Positions 1 to 8,368 of a stretch of 64,000 bases of DNA are shown here, piece by piece; the stretch's first letter is position 1, and every line of letters starts with the position of its first letter. The notes under the pieces were generated by a model. That model did not search any database, was not told where the DNA came from, and saw only the letters and a list, made by a program, of their open reading frames with translations. The translations under genes were made by a program, and so were the position numbers. The stretch is from Syntrophaceae bacterium UBA6078 (GTDB lineage Bacteria; Desulfobacterota; Syntrophia; Syntrophales; UBA2210), in the NCBI GenBank assembly GCA_002428735.1, contig DIXO01000044.1, positions 1 to 64,000 of the forward strand, given 5' to 3'.

Positions 1-298
1 CCAAAAGTTGGTGGTGGATTACGGTGGTGCAAATTCCTTGAAAAGGACAGAAAAATAATGTAAGGTCCGTCCGGTTCGGGAGAATTCACGGTTTTCACAA
101 GAGCCATGGAACTCTTTTCTCTCGAATTATCACGGGGCCATCGCTGACTGAACGTCGAAGACTCTCTGATTGTTTGGAACATAGAAACAAGGGTGTTTTG
201 AAAATCAAATGGGGTTGTCCCTGAGGCTGCAATAACGATTACCAAGAGCGGGATTCCCGTCAAGCGGCCAGCGCACCCGTATAGCAAAGGAGTTGACC
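1..298. other. Upstream region of formate dehydrogenase
   Basis: No complete gene is visible in these 298 bases. The first 58 bases can be read on the + strand as a short open frame closing with TAA at 56-58, which may be the 3' end of a preceding gene, but the residues are too few to recognise. The rest precedes the formate dehydrogenase start. I looked for a GG-N10-GC sigma-54 signature and for TTGACA/TATAAT pairs and found nothing convincing, so the gene may be transcribed from further upstream, as expected if it follows NuoE/NuoF-type partner subunits. Confidence 0.4.
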
Positions 299-2992
299 AT
301 GGATCAGAAACTTTCTTTAACGATCAACGGAAAGGCGATAGAGGCATCCCCGGGACGAACGATCCTGGAAGTTGCCAGGGAAAACGGCATCCACATCCCC
401 ACCCTCTGCTATTTCAAGGGGACCACCAACGTGGGAGCCTGCAGGGTCTGCGTGGTGGAAGTGGAAAACGCCCGGTCTCTGGTTGCATCATGCTGCATGC
501 CGGTCAGCCAGGGAATGGTCGTCAAAACTGATACGGAGCGGGTCCTGACAGCCCGGAGACTGGTGGTGGAGCTCCTCTGGTCGTCGGGAGACCACAACTG
601 CCTCCAGTGTGAAAAGAACGGGAATTGCGAGCTTCAGGACCTCGTCTACGAGCTGGGAATCGAGAAGCCCCGCTTCGAGATCGACCCTCCGGGATATGAG
701 ATAGAGGACACCAATTCCATGATCCGGCGGGACTTGAACAAATGCATCCTCTGCGGCAGGTGTGTCCGCGTCTGTAACGAGATCCAGGTCCACGAGGTCC
801 TCGACTTCTCTATGCGCGGATCATACGCGAAGGTTGGTCCCGCCTTCGACGAGGATTATATCGATTCGAACTGCGTCTTCTGCGGTGCGTGTGTGGACGC
901 CTGCCCTGTCGGCGCCCTCATATTCAAACAGGCACGGTTCAAGGGGCGGCCGTGGGAGATCGAAAAAGTGCGTACCACCTGTCCTTATTGCGGCGTGGGG
1001 TGCCAGATGGATCTCAACGTCAGCGAGGGAAAGATTATCAAGGTCACCACCGACAGGGAATACGGCAAACCCAACGAGGGGATGCTCTGTTCGAAGGGGC
1101 GCTTCGGGATGAACTTTATCGACAGCCCGGACCGTCTGAAGACACCCCTCATCCGCAAGGAGGGAGAACTGCAGGAAGCGACCTGGGATGAGGCCTATGA
1201 TTATATCGCGAAAAAGCTGACCGCCATCAAGAAGAAGAGCGGTCCCGACAGTATCGCGGGGCTTTCATCAGCGCGGGTTACCAATGAAGAAAATTACCTC
1301 TTCCAGAAATTCATGCGCGCGGTGATCGGAACAAACAATGTCGATCACTGCGCCCGTCTCTGACACTCCGTCACGGTAGCCGGTCTGGCTGCCACATTCG
1401 GATCAGGGGCCATGACAAATTCGATAGATGAGATAGAATGCGCGGATGCGATCCTCGCCATCGGAACGAACACGACTGAAAACCACCCGGTAATCGGATC
1501 GTGCGTGAAGAGAGCGGTCCGCCGGCGCGGCGCCAAGCTGATCGTGATCGACCCCCGGAAGATCGGCCTCGTGGACTACGCCACCATCTGGCTGCGCCCC
1601 ACACCGGGCACGAATGTGGCCGTTCTCAACGGTCTCATGAACGTGATCATCGAAGAGAATCTCTACGACAAGGCATACGTGGCGGAGCGTACCGAGGGGT
1701 TCGAAACGATGAAAAAAACCCTCGCGAAATACACCCCCGACTATGTCGAAAAGATCACCAGGGTGCCGGCCGGGGAGATCAGAACGGCCGCGCGAATATA
1801 TGCCGAGGCGAAGAGCGCATCCATCCTCTACGCCATGGGAATCACCCAGCATTCGCACGGCACCGATAATGTCAAGTCCTGCGCGAACTTGGCGATGCTG
1901 TGCGGTAATGTCGGCATCGAGGGGGGTGGCGTCAACCCCTTGAGAGGCCAGAACAACGTTCAGGGCGCCTGCGACATGGGAGCCCTCCCCAATGTCTTCC
2001 CGGCATATCAGCAGGTTGCGAATGACGAGGCGCGGGCGAAGTTCGAACAGGCGTGGAACACCTCCCTCCCCGCACAGCCGGGGCTGACAATCATGGAGAT
2101 CATGGACGCGGCCCATCGGGGAGATCTCAAGGCCCTGTACATCATGGGCGAGAACCCGATGATCTCGGATCCCGACCTTTCCCATGTCGAGGCGGCGCTG
2201 AAGAAACTCGATCTCCTCGTCGTACAGGACATATTCTTGAATGAAACGGGAAGACTCGCCCATGTGGTGCTCCCCTCCGCCTGTTTCGCCGAGAAAGACG
2301 GAACCTTCTCCAACACGGAGCGGAGGGTCCAGCGCATCCGAAAGGCCGTTGACGCACCCGGCGAGGCACAGGCTGACTGGCAGATCATCTCCGAACTGTC
2401 AACACGGATGGGATACGCGATGAGCTACGCTTCCGCCGAGGAGATCATGGACGAGATCAACACCGTGACCCCCAGCTACGCGGGGATTACGTACGAGCGG
2501 ATCGAGAAGGAGGGGCTCCAGTGGCCCTGCCCCAATGTTGATCATCCCGGGACACGATACCTGCACAAGGACAAGTTCTCCCGGGGTCTGGGACTCTTTT
2601 CGGCAATCGAGTATCGTCCGTCTGATGAAGTCCCGGACAAGGAGTACCCGTTCTTCCTCACCACCGGGCGCGTTCTCTACCACTTTCACACGGCAACCAT
2701 GACCCGCAGGAGCGAGGGGCTTGTTGAACGGTACCCGGAGAGTCTGGCGGAAATCAATCCCCGGGACGCCGAGAAGCTGGGGATCAAGGATGGAGACTTT
2801 GTCGTGGTCACATCGAGACGCGGCAGTCTGAAGGTGAAGGCCAGCGTGATCGAGACCCCGCCAGAAGGAACGATCTTCATGAATTTCCATTTCAGTGAAG
2901 CCGCGGTGAATCTTCTGACGAATCCCGCGCTCGACCCGGTCGGGAAGATCCCCGAATACAAGGTCTGCGCAGTGAAGGTTGAAGCCGCATAG
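299..2992 (+). CDS. fdhA: Formate dehydrogenase alpha subunit, selenocysteine-containing, NuoG-like N-terminus
   Basis: This catalytic subunit oxidises formate to CO2 on a molybdenum or tungsten bis-pterin cofactor. The first ~90 residues are a [2Fe-2S] ferredoxin-like domain with the cysteine pattern around LCYF and GACRVC. Next come a His-Cys3 cluster motif (HNCLQCEKNGNC), two [4Fe-4S] motifs (CILCGRCVRVC, CVFCGACVDAC) and the molybdopterin-oxidoreductase cluster motif CPYCGVGC. The frame is interrupted by TGA at 1361-1363, exactly where the family has Cys/Sec (CARL-U-HS), giving U355 and 897 residues in all. A hairpin with the fdhF-type GGTCT loop follows the codon. The open frame begins at TTG 293, but the ribosome site AAAGGAG at 286-292 abuts that codon, so ATG 299 (spacing 6) is the better start. 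The NuoG-like domains suggest electron transfer to NuoEF-type partners, presumably upstream of the window. Confidence 0.95.
1378..1390 (+). promoter_or_regulatory. SECIS element of fdhA
   Basis: Directly after the Sec UGA at 1361-1363 lies a hairpin AGCC-GGTCT-GGCT: a 4-bp stem with the apical loop GGTCT, 14 bases downstream of the codon. The same GGUCU apical loop is known in the Escherichia coli fdhF SECIS, where it binds SelB. Position and loop agree with a bacterial SECIS. The stem may extend outward imperfectly. Confidence 0.85.
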
Positions 2993-3026
2993 CGTTTATA
3001 CGAAGCACGTGAAAGGAGACGGAGCC

Positions 3027-3269
3027 ATGCCTCGATGGAAGTACAAGACAAGTATTGTTGATCTGGACAGCATTGTCCCCCCCGAAGCCATCTCATGCAA
3101 TGATACGGGGACCTGTATCGTTGACGGCATACCCGGCGGGAAGGACCCTTTTAAGGGAATCCTCGACAAAGAAGGGGAAAGCGAATGGGAACTGGTCCAG
3201 TGCCAGACCCATGGTGGAAAGCTCCTCTGTATCTGGAAAAAAGAGGTCAAGGAAGCCTTCGCCAGCTAG
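3027..3269 (+). CDS. Small DUF4177-like hypothetical protein
   Basis: This 80-residue soluble protein starts at ATG 3027 behind GAAAGGAG. The middle of the protein (GILDKEGESEWELVQ) followed by a short strand ending LLCIWKK resembles the DUF4177 pattern of a helix, then WELV, then a beta strand; this assignment is by eye. It has four cysteines (SCNDTGTC, QCQT, LLCI), more than usual for that family. It sits 34 bases after fdhA and before the formate channel, so it is probably co-transcribed with the formate genes. No biochemical role can be given. Confidence 0.75.
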   Translation: MPRWKYKTSIVDLDSIVPPEAISCNDTGTCIVDGIPGGKDPFKGILDKEGESEWELVQCQTHGGKLLCIWKKEVKEAFAS

Positions 3270-3379
3270 GGTGAATCCGTATCGTTCTCCCCCGTGTGCA
3301 CGATGCCATTCCAAAGATCTGACAAGGGGTGGCGTTGATCTGCGCACAACTCGCACAGGCTGTTGAAAAGATGAAAAAA

Positions 3380-3398
3380 TGTCCGCAGAAAGCGGACA
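3380..3398 (+). other. Hairpin upstream of the formate channel gene
   Basis: A perfect 7-bp stem, TGTCCGC-AGAAA-GCGGACA, lies in the 171-base gap between the DUF4177-like gene and the formate channel gene, about 40 bases before the start. There is no T-run, so it is more likely an attenuating or RNA-processing hairpin than a rho-independent terminator. Confidence 0.4.
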
Positions 3399-3440
3399 GG
3401 GCGCATACAAAATTTATACATATGGAGGAGGTATTTATTC

Positions 3441-4313
3441 ATGGCTTTCAACCCCCCGGCCAAAATGGTCGCTCTCGTCGGTACAGCGGGAGTCGGCAAG
3501 GCAAAGCTTTCAATCTTTAACCTGCTCCTCAGGGGATTCATGGCTGGTGCGTACATCGCCATCGGTGCGGCGCTGTGTACCGTATGCGTCACGGGCATAG
3601 CGACACCGGGAATCTCCAAGCTCGTCGGTGGCGCCGTCTTCCCCGTCGGCCTCATCGCCATCGTTCTCACCGGTATGGAACTCTTCACCGGTGACTGCAT
3701 GATCGTCCCCATGGCCGCGATGATGAAGAAGGTCACCTGGGGAGCCGTGATGAGGAACTGGGTGTGGGTGTACATCGGCAACTTGGTCGGCTCGCTGGCC
3801 TACGCATACATCATGACCGTGGGCCCCTTCGTGAGTGGACAGGCGGATGGTACCATGGCAGTCAACGCCTTCGGCATGAGCGCAGTAAGCATAGCGGTGG
3901 GAAAGATTCTGGGATACAAGGCTGTCGGCGCCGCAGGGCTCTGGTCCTGCTTCATGAAGGCCATCGGTTGTAACTTCCTGGTCAATATTGCCATCCTCCT
4001 CGCCATTACGGCGGACGACGTGATCGGAAAGTTTTTCGGCATCTGGTTTCCGATCATGGCCTTCGTCTCCACCGGTTTCGAGCACTGCGTGGCCAATATG
4101 TATTTTCTGCCGGCCGGGAAGTTCCTCTGCGACTGGTATCCGGCGGTCATTGCGAAACAGGGCGGGCTTCTCCTCGCCAACGGAGGGCTTTCCTGGTCCG
4201 ACGTATGGCTCTGGAACCTCATTCCCGCCACGATCGGAAACATCTTCGGCGGGTTCCTCTTCATCGGGGTTACGTATTTCCTGATGTTCAGGAAAGACCT
4301 GCCCGCCGAGTAG
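3441..4313 (+). CDS. Formate/nitrite transporter family channel (FdhC/FocA type)
   Basis: This 290-residue integral membrane protein has the FNT family layout: about six hydrophobic helices and the conserved stretch GMELFTGDCMI, plus the later GFEHCVANMYF segment that forms part of the pore in FocA-like channels. It likely moves formate across the inner membrane, which fits its position directly downstream of the formate dehydrogenase. The start at ATG 3441 follows TGGAGGAGG with a short spacer. It could in principle carry nitrite or hydrosulfide, but the neighbourhood argues for formate. Confidence 0.92.
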   Translation: MAFNPPAKMVALVGTAGVGKAKLSIFNLLLRGFMAGAYIAIGAALCTVCVTGIATPGISKLVGGAVFPVGLIAIVLTGMELFTGDCMIVPMAAMMKKVTWGAVMRNWVWVYIGNLVGSLAYAYIMTVGPFVSGQADGTMAVNAFGMSAVSIAVGKILGYKAVGAAGLWSCFMKAIGCNFLVNIAILLAITADDVIGKFFGIWFPIMAFVSTGFEHCVANMYFLPAGKFLCDWYPAVIAKQGGLLLANGGLSWSDVWLWNLIPATIGNIFGGFLFIGVTYFLMFRKDLPAE

Positions 4314-4322
4314 AGGGGACGG

Positions 4323-4790
4323 ATGTCAGCACTGGCCTGGGTGGTCTTTATTATCTGCACGGCGGCGGTCGCCCTCCGGTATGTCTCGACGGGTGATTCG
4401 CGTTTTCTGCTGTACACCGTTCCAGGCCTGATACTGCTCTTAGTCATCCCCATGGTGCTGGCGTGGATGAGCCGCCGGAGCTTCGCACAGGCACAGGAGC
4501 AGTTCGAACCGCAGGCGCGGACGTGCATGATTGGAAAGATAAACCAGGCACTGGTCGGCGAGGTGGTACGGATATCAGGCGAGGTCATGAAGATCAGCTT
4601 CATGTGGCTCAACAGACCTCACTTTCACATCAAAGACGCCACAGGGCAGATGCGGGTCATCATGTTTACCGCCCCTTCAAACAGGGTGACTGCGGGCGAC
4701 AGGGTGGAGGCGGTCGGGATCGTGATGAAATACCCGCTGACAAAGGCCCGGTTCGTTATATCGGCCGTCAGTGTCAAAAGAACAGAATAG
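4323..4790 (+). CDS. Membrane-anchored OB-fold protein
   Basis: This protein of 155 residues has two N-terminal membrane segments (roughly residues 4-20 and 29-48). A soluble domain follows whose pattern (VGEVVRISGEVM, FHIKDATGQMRVIMF, DRVEAVGIV) is typical of small nucleic-acid-binding or YgiW/tRNA_anti-like OB folds. It starts 9 bases after the formate channel stop, so it is in the same operon. The ligand is unknown. The OB-fold reading is by pattern and fairly secure; any involvement in formate metabolism is inferred only from position. Confidence 0.75.
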   Translation: MSALAWVVFIICTAAVALRYVSTGDSRFLLYTVPGLILLLVIPMVLAWMSRRSFAQAQEQFEPQARTCMIGKINQALVGEVVRISGEVMKISFMWLNRPHFHIKDATGQMRVIMFTAPSNRVTAGDRVEAVGIVMKYPLTKARFVISAVSVKRTE

Positions 4791-4804
4791 TAAGGAGGAA
4801 TATC

Positions 4805-4948
4805 ATGGACGGAAGAGAAGGGAGATGTGCATTCGGATTTCTTTTGCTTGGACTGACACCCATTCTGGCCACAGCGGGAGGGGCGGGTCTGGGAATCATT
4901 ATCTTCGCTGCGGGATTGCTGATCGCCACCTCCGCGGCATTTGCCTGA
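4805..4948 (+). CDS. Small two-helix membrane protein
   Basis: The product is 47 residues long, starting at ATG 4805 with a good ribosome site (TAAGGAGGAA). After a short charged N-terminus (MDGREGRC) it is almost wholly hydrophobic, with two predicted membrane helices separated by a Gly/Ala-rich turn (TAGGAGLG). It is the last gene of the formate dehydrogenase/channel operon, 14 bases after the OB-fold gene. The function is unknown. The strong ribosome site and the coupling to the operon support it being real despite its length. Confidence 0.65.
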   Translation: MDGREGRCAFGFLLLGLTPILATAGGAGLGIIIFAAGLLIATSAAFA

Positions 4949-4992
4949 GGAAACGTTGATTGGGAGGGGGGGGTGGCCGGCGTCATCCCGCG

Positions 4993-5253
4993 CTACTTAC
5001 CCTGTACCACTTGAAAGATTTTAAGGGCGTCTTCTATCTCCTTTTTCCCTACCTTCCCCTTCCATGCCTTCGTGTTGTCGAGAAGGTATTCCGACACCCT
5101 GTCCGCCATGCATGCAGGGCAGAGATGCACCATCTTCATGCTCTCTATATGCCGGACGACGCATAACAGATCGGCTTGTTCTCCGCAAAGAAAACACCTG
5201 TCAGGCCTGTCGTCCTCGTGGCGTTCGTAGTATCCTTCATCGTAACACTTCAT
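4993..5253 (-). CDS. Small zinc-finger-like hypothetical protein
   Basis: This 86-residue protein has two cysteine pairs, RCFLCG near residue 20 and CPAC near residue 46, separated by a His-containing segment, which looks like a treble-clef or zinc-ribbon module. A lysine-rich helical tail follows. It is convergent with the formate operon and upstream of nothing obvious. It may bind a metal and a protein or nucleic acid, but no specific family is recognised. Confidence 0.65.
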   Translation of the reverse strand: MKCYDEGYYERHEDDRPDRCFLCGEQADLLCVVRHIESMKMVHLCPACMADRVSEYLLDNTKAWKGKVGKKEIEDALKIFQVVQGK

Positions 5254-5320
5254 TATCTGCCCCAGCCTATTGTTCGGACCGCTTAAGAAACTGTCAATCT
5301 CTGAACCACTGAAGTTCTTG

Positions 5321-6424
5321 TTAGCGCGGAAATCGCAAGTTAAAGGTTGTTCCCCTTCCCTCCTCTGACGAAACTTCTATCTTCCCTGCGTGGGCGTCCA
5401 TGATTCTCTTGCAGAACGTCAATCCCAATCCGGAACCTTCGATGTGTTCACCCCGTTCCTTGACCCGGTAAAAGGGCTCGAATATGAAGGGAATCTTGTC
5501 TTTGGGGATCCCTCTCCCTGTATCGGAGATGGCCACGTGGACATGGTAATCATCATGCCGGGCTCGAATGGATATGGTTCCTCCGGCGGGGGTGTACTTG
5601 GTCGCGTTCCCGATAATATTCACAAAAACCCTGACAAGGCTTTCCCTGTCCCCGGTTATCGCGGGCAGATCTTCCGGGATATCGCTCTTCAGAACGATCC
5701 CTCTCTTTTCACAGAGCGGGGCCATATCCTCCATGCTGTGAAGAAGAATATCGGCGATATTGAGGATCCCTTTGTCCCGTATGAGCGTCCCTTCCTCTAT
5801 CTGGCGTATATTGAGCCAGTGTTCAACCAGATCCTCCAGATTCCGAATCCGCTTCTCACATCGTTCTATGATCTGGTTCGCCTCATCGCTCAGGCAGTCC
5901 CCTGCCACTACCCTGAGTGACTCTAAACTCTGCTGGACGGTCATCAAGGGGGAGCGCATCTCATGGCTGACAAAGGTAATGAAATCCCTTGCCATCTCCT
6001 CCTGTGCAGCCCGCAGGCGTTCCGCCTCTATGATGAGCGCGTGGTGGTCAAGCCCCCTTTTCGTCACAGCCCTGAGCTGATCGGGGGTAAAGGGTTTGGG
6101 GAGATAGTCATAGGCCCCCCGCTTCATCGATTCCACCGCGGATACGATGGAGGCATACCCCGTAATGACAACGAGAACGATATGAGGGATATCTGCCAGC
6201 AGGATGTCGATGACCTCCAGGCCTGACATGCCGGGCAGGTTGAGATCCACGAAGACCAGGTTAGGTTTTTGTTCCCTGGCAATCCTGATCCCTTCCGACC
6301 CGTCCCCCGTGGTGATGACATCGTAGCCTGACTTCTCGAGGACCTGTCGGCACCCATCCCGGATTGTCTCCTCATCATCAATGATAAGGACAAGATCCTC
6401 TTGGCTTTCATAGGACATGGGCAT
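5321..6424 (-). CDS. Hybrid response regulator-histidine kinase
   Basis: This 367-residue cytoplasmic protein has an N-terminal receiver domain (LIIDDEE acid pocket, phospho-acceptor in VFVDLNLPG, residues ~10-125). A HisKA segment follows with the phospho-acceptor histidine in FVSHEMRSPL (~residue 153), then a HATPase_c domain with N box, DTGRGIP (G1) and GSGLGL (G2). There is no membrane segment, so the input probably comes from the receiver phosphorylated by another kinase. It starts immediately after the stop of the upstream REC gene, so the two are translated together. Confidence 0.92.
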   Translation of the reverse strand: MPMSYESQEDLVLIIDDEETIRDGCRQVLEKSGYDVITTGDGSEGIRIAREQKPNLVFVDLNLPGMSGLEVIDILLADIPHIVLVVITGYASIVSAVESMKRGAYDYLPKPFTPDQLRAVTKRGLDHHALIIEAERLRAAQEEMARDFITFVSHEMRSPLMTVQQSLESLRVVAGDCLSDEANQIIERCEKRIRNLEDLVEHWLNIRQIEEGTLIRDKGILNIADILLHSMEDMAPLCEKRGIVLKSDIPEDLPAITGDRESLVRVFVNIIGNATKYTPAGGTISIRARHDDYHVHVAISDTGRGIPKDKIPFIFEPFYRVKERGEHIEGSGLGLTFCKRIMDAHAGKIEVSSEEGRGTTFNLRFPR

Positions 6425-6811
6425 TCACCCCAGGAGCGCTTTGACGTGTTTTATCAGATCATCGGCCTTCACCGGCTTGTGCAGTATGAGATCCACCCTA
6501 GGGAATTGCTCAGAAGGCTCAAAGGACTGGTACGGACCCTGAAGATCAACCCCGCTCAGGATGATCAGCGGCAGATCTTTTCCCCCTTCCATGGCACGAA
6601 CCTCGGAGATCACGCTAAACCCTTCTCCCCATGTCTCCATCATCATGTCCACAATTGCCAGATCGGGACTGGCAGAACGGATCGCGTCGACGCCAGCCTT
6701 GCCATTCTCCGCCGTAAGCACCTCATACCCGTTTTTCTCAAGGATCAGTTTGGTCGCCATCAAAAAATCCCTGTCATCATCTATGAGCAGTATCTTCCTC
6801 TTCTCGGCCAT
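6425..6811 (-). CDS. Single-domain response regulator (REC)
   Basis: This is a stand-alone receiver of 128 residues, with the acidic pair in LLIDDDRD, the phospho-acceptor Asp in LAIVDMMMET, and the conserved Lys near LHKPVKADDL. It has no output domain, so it probably shuttles phosphoryl groups or acts by protein contact, likely with the hybrid kinase encoded directly downstream. The start is behind TAAAGGAGG. It is preceded by a sigma-54-type promoter, linking its expression to the NtrC-type regulator upstream. Confidence 0.9.
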   Translation of the reverse strand: MAEKRKILLIDDDRDFLMATKLILEKNGYEVLTAENGKAGVDAIRSASPDLAIVDMMMETWGEGFSVISEVRAMEGGKDLPLIILSGVDLQGPYQSFEPSEQFPRVDLILHKPVKADDLIKHVKALLG

Positions 6812-6850
6812 GACTCGACACCTCCTTTATTGTTAGTATCGTTGAACAAA

Positions 6851-6865
6851 GCAAATCCAATGCCA
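6851..6865 (-). promoter_or_regulatory. Sigma-54 (-24/-12) promoter for the REC/hybrid-kinase operon
   Basis: Reading the minus strand, TGGCAT-TGGAT-TTGC matches the sigma-54 consensus TGGCAC-N5-TTGC, with the invariant GG and GC separated by exactly 10 bases. It lies about 40 bases upstream of the REC gene start, leaving room for a short leader carrying the ribosome site. The neighbouring NtrC-family activator is the natural candidate to open this promoter. Confidence 0.75.
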
Positions 6866-6930
6866 TAAATGTAACCGTCTGTAATACATTGATAAAATTC
6901 TTTCACTCTCTTCATGTCATTGATCACAGC

Positions 6931-6945
6931 GGGGCAGAATGCCCC
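6931..6945 (-). other. Perfect short hairpin between two signalling units
   Basis: GGGGCA-GAA-TGCCCC forms a 6-bp GC-rich stem about 80 bases downstream of the NtrC-type gene stop and about 65 bases upstream of the sigma-54 promoter. No U-run follows on either strand, so it is only a weak terminator candidate. It could also be an activator site or simply a stabilising 3' hairpin. Confidence 0.35.
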
Positions 6946-7027
6946 ATCCGGGGGAAGACAGCCCCATCCAGCCAATGAACAACCGTACCGCGGACGGAAA
7001 CAAAAGGGCTGTCTGAAAGCAAGTCCT

Positions 7028-8368
7028 TTATTCGTCCGCGTCGATACCGTAGTTCCTGATCTTCGACCTCAGCGTCTTTCTGTCGATGCCGAGAAAGGCC
7101 GCCGTTTTCCCGATCCGGTAATCAAAATGCTCCAACGCCCTCGTGATATGTTCCTTCTCCACAGCTACAAGGGTCATCCGGCCGGTATGGACATCGCCCA
7201 CGGGAACCTGCGCACCTGTCTCCTGGCCGTAGTAAAGGATATCGGAAAGATTTATCGTTTCATTGTCACAGAAAACGGAGAGCCGTTCCATCGTATTCTT
7301 CACTTCCCTCACATTTCCCGGCCAGGTGTAGGCTATGAGCGACTGCTGTGCTTCCCTGGAGAATTGCCCCTCTCTCCCCTTATGCCTCTTTGTGTACAGG
7401 TCCAAGTAGTACCGCGCGATAGGGAGGATATCGGACGGGTGTTCCCTGAGGGGTTGAAGCTCTATGGGAACGACGGATATGCGGTAAAAGAGATCCTCCC
7501 TGAACTGGCCGGAGGTTACCAGCGCCCGCAGGTCCCTGTTTGTCGCCGCGATGAGTCTCACGTCGACACTGTCGGCCTTCGAACTGCCGACCCGCGGGAC
7601 CTCTCCTTCCTGAATAACCCGCAGCAGCTTGGCCTGGGTGGCGAGAGAAAGGTTGGATATCTCGTCCAGAAAGAGCGTCCCTCCGTCGGCCATCTGGAAA
7701 CGTCCTTCACGGGACTGTTCCGCGCCGCTGAAGGATCCCTTTACATGACCGAAGAGCTCGCTCTCCATCAAATTTTCCACAAGGGAGGAGCAGTCGACCG
7801 GGATGAAGGGCTGTTCGCTCCTGGCACTGAGCCTCTGTATCGCGCGGGCCACCAGTTCCTTCCCTGTTCCGCTTTCTCCCGTGATCAGGACCGTGCTGTC
7901 GGTATACGCCACCCTCCTGATGGTGTCCTTCAATTTCAGCATGTAGTTGCTGTCACCAATGAGTTCACTGATATCTCCTTCAAGCAGTGCATTTCCCGGA
8001 GTCTTGAGGGCACAGGTCGCCGCCTTTCTCAGCTCGGCGGCGCTGAACGGCTTCGCCAGGAAATCGAAGGCCCCGTGCCGCATGGCCTCCACAGCCATCT
8101 CAATGGTTCCGTATCCGGTAATAATGACAACATGAGCCGATATGCCGGACTCCATCTTGAGTTGTTTCAGAATATCCAGACCGCTGATCCGGGGCATCTT
8201 CACATCGAGAAGGATCAGATCGTAGGGATTTTTGAGCGCCATCCCAAGGCCGCGGCGGGCATCTCCCGTATCGTCCACCGAACACCCCATTCGCGAGAGC
8301 ACCTGCCGGCATGCGTCACGTATGGAATCCTCATCGTCAATAATCAGCGCCCGCCTTTTTTCAGCCAA
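7028..8368 (-). CDS. Sigma-54-dependent NtrC-family response regulator
   Basis: The order is receiver domain (ALIIDDEDS; acceptor Asp in LILLDVKMP), AAA+ domain with Walker A GESGTGKE and Walker B GGTLFLDE, and a C-terminal Fis-type helix-turn-helix (GKTAAFLGIDRKTLRSK). The sigma-54-contacting loop reads GSFSGA instead of the canonical GAFTGA. The open frame extends to 8482, but a ribosome site GGGAGG precedes TTG at 8366-8368, which begins right before the receiver (LAEKRRALIIDDED). This gives a 446-residue protein overlapping the kinase stop by 8 bases. It is the cognate partner of the upstream sensor kinase and probably activates the downstream sigma-54 promoter. Confidence 0.93.
   Translation of the reverse strand: MAEKRRALIIDDEDSIRDACRQVLSRMGCSVDDTGDARRGLGMALKNPYDLILLDVKMPRISGLDILKQLKMESGISAHVVIITGYGTIEMAVEAMRHGAFDFLAKPFSAAELRKAATCALKTPGNALLEGDISELIGDSNYMLKLKDTIRRVAYTDSTVLITGESGTGKELVARAIQRLSARSEQPFIPVDCSSLVENLMESELFGHVKGSFSGAEQSREGRFQMADGGTLFLDEISNLSLATQAKLLRVIQEGEVPRVGSSKADSVDVRLIAATNRDLRALVTSGQFREDLFYRISVVPIELQPLREHPSDILPIARYYLDLYTKRHKGREGQFSREAQQSLIAYTWPGNVREVKNTMERLSVFCDNETINLSDILYYGQETGAQVPVGDVHTGRMTLVAVEKEHITRALEHFDYRIGKTAAFLGIDRKTLRSKIRNYGIDADE

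Noticed and set aside
1361..1363. Nonsense mutation splitting formate dehydrogenase into two genes
   Set aside because: TGA sits at the conserved Sec position, the frame continues without shift, a SECIS loop follows and selA is present.
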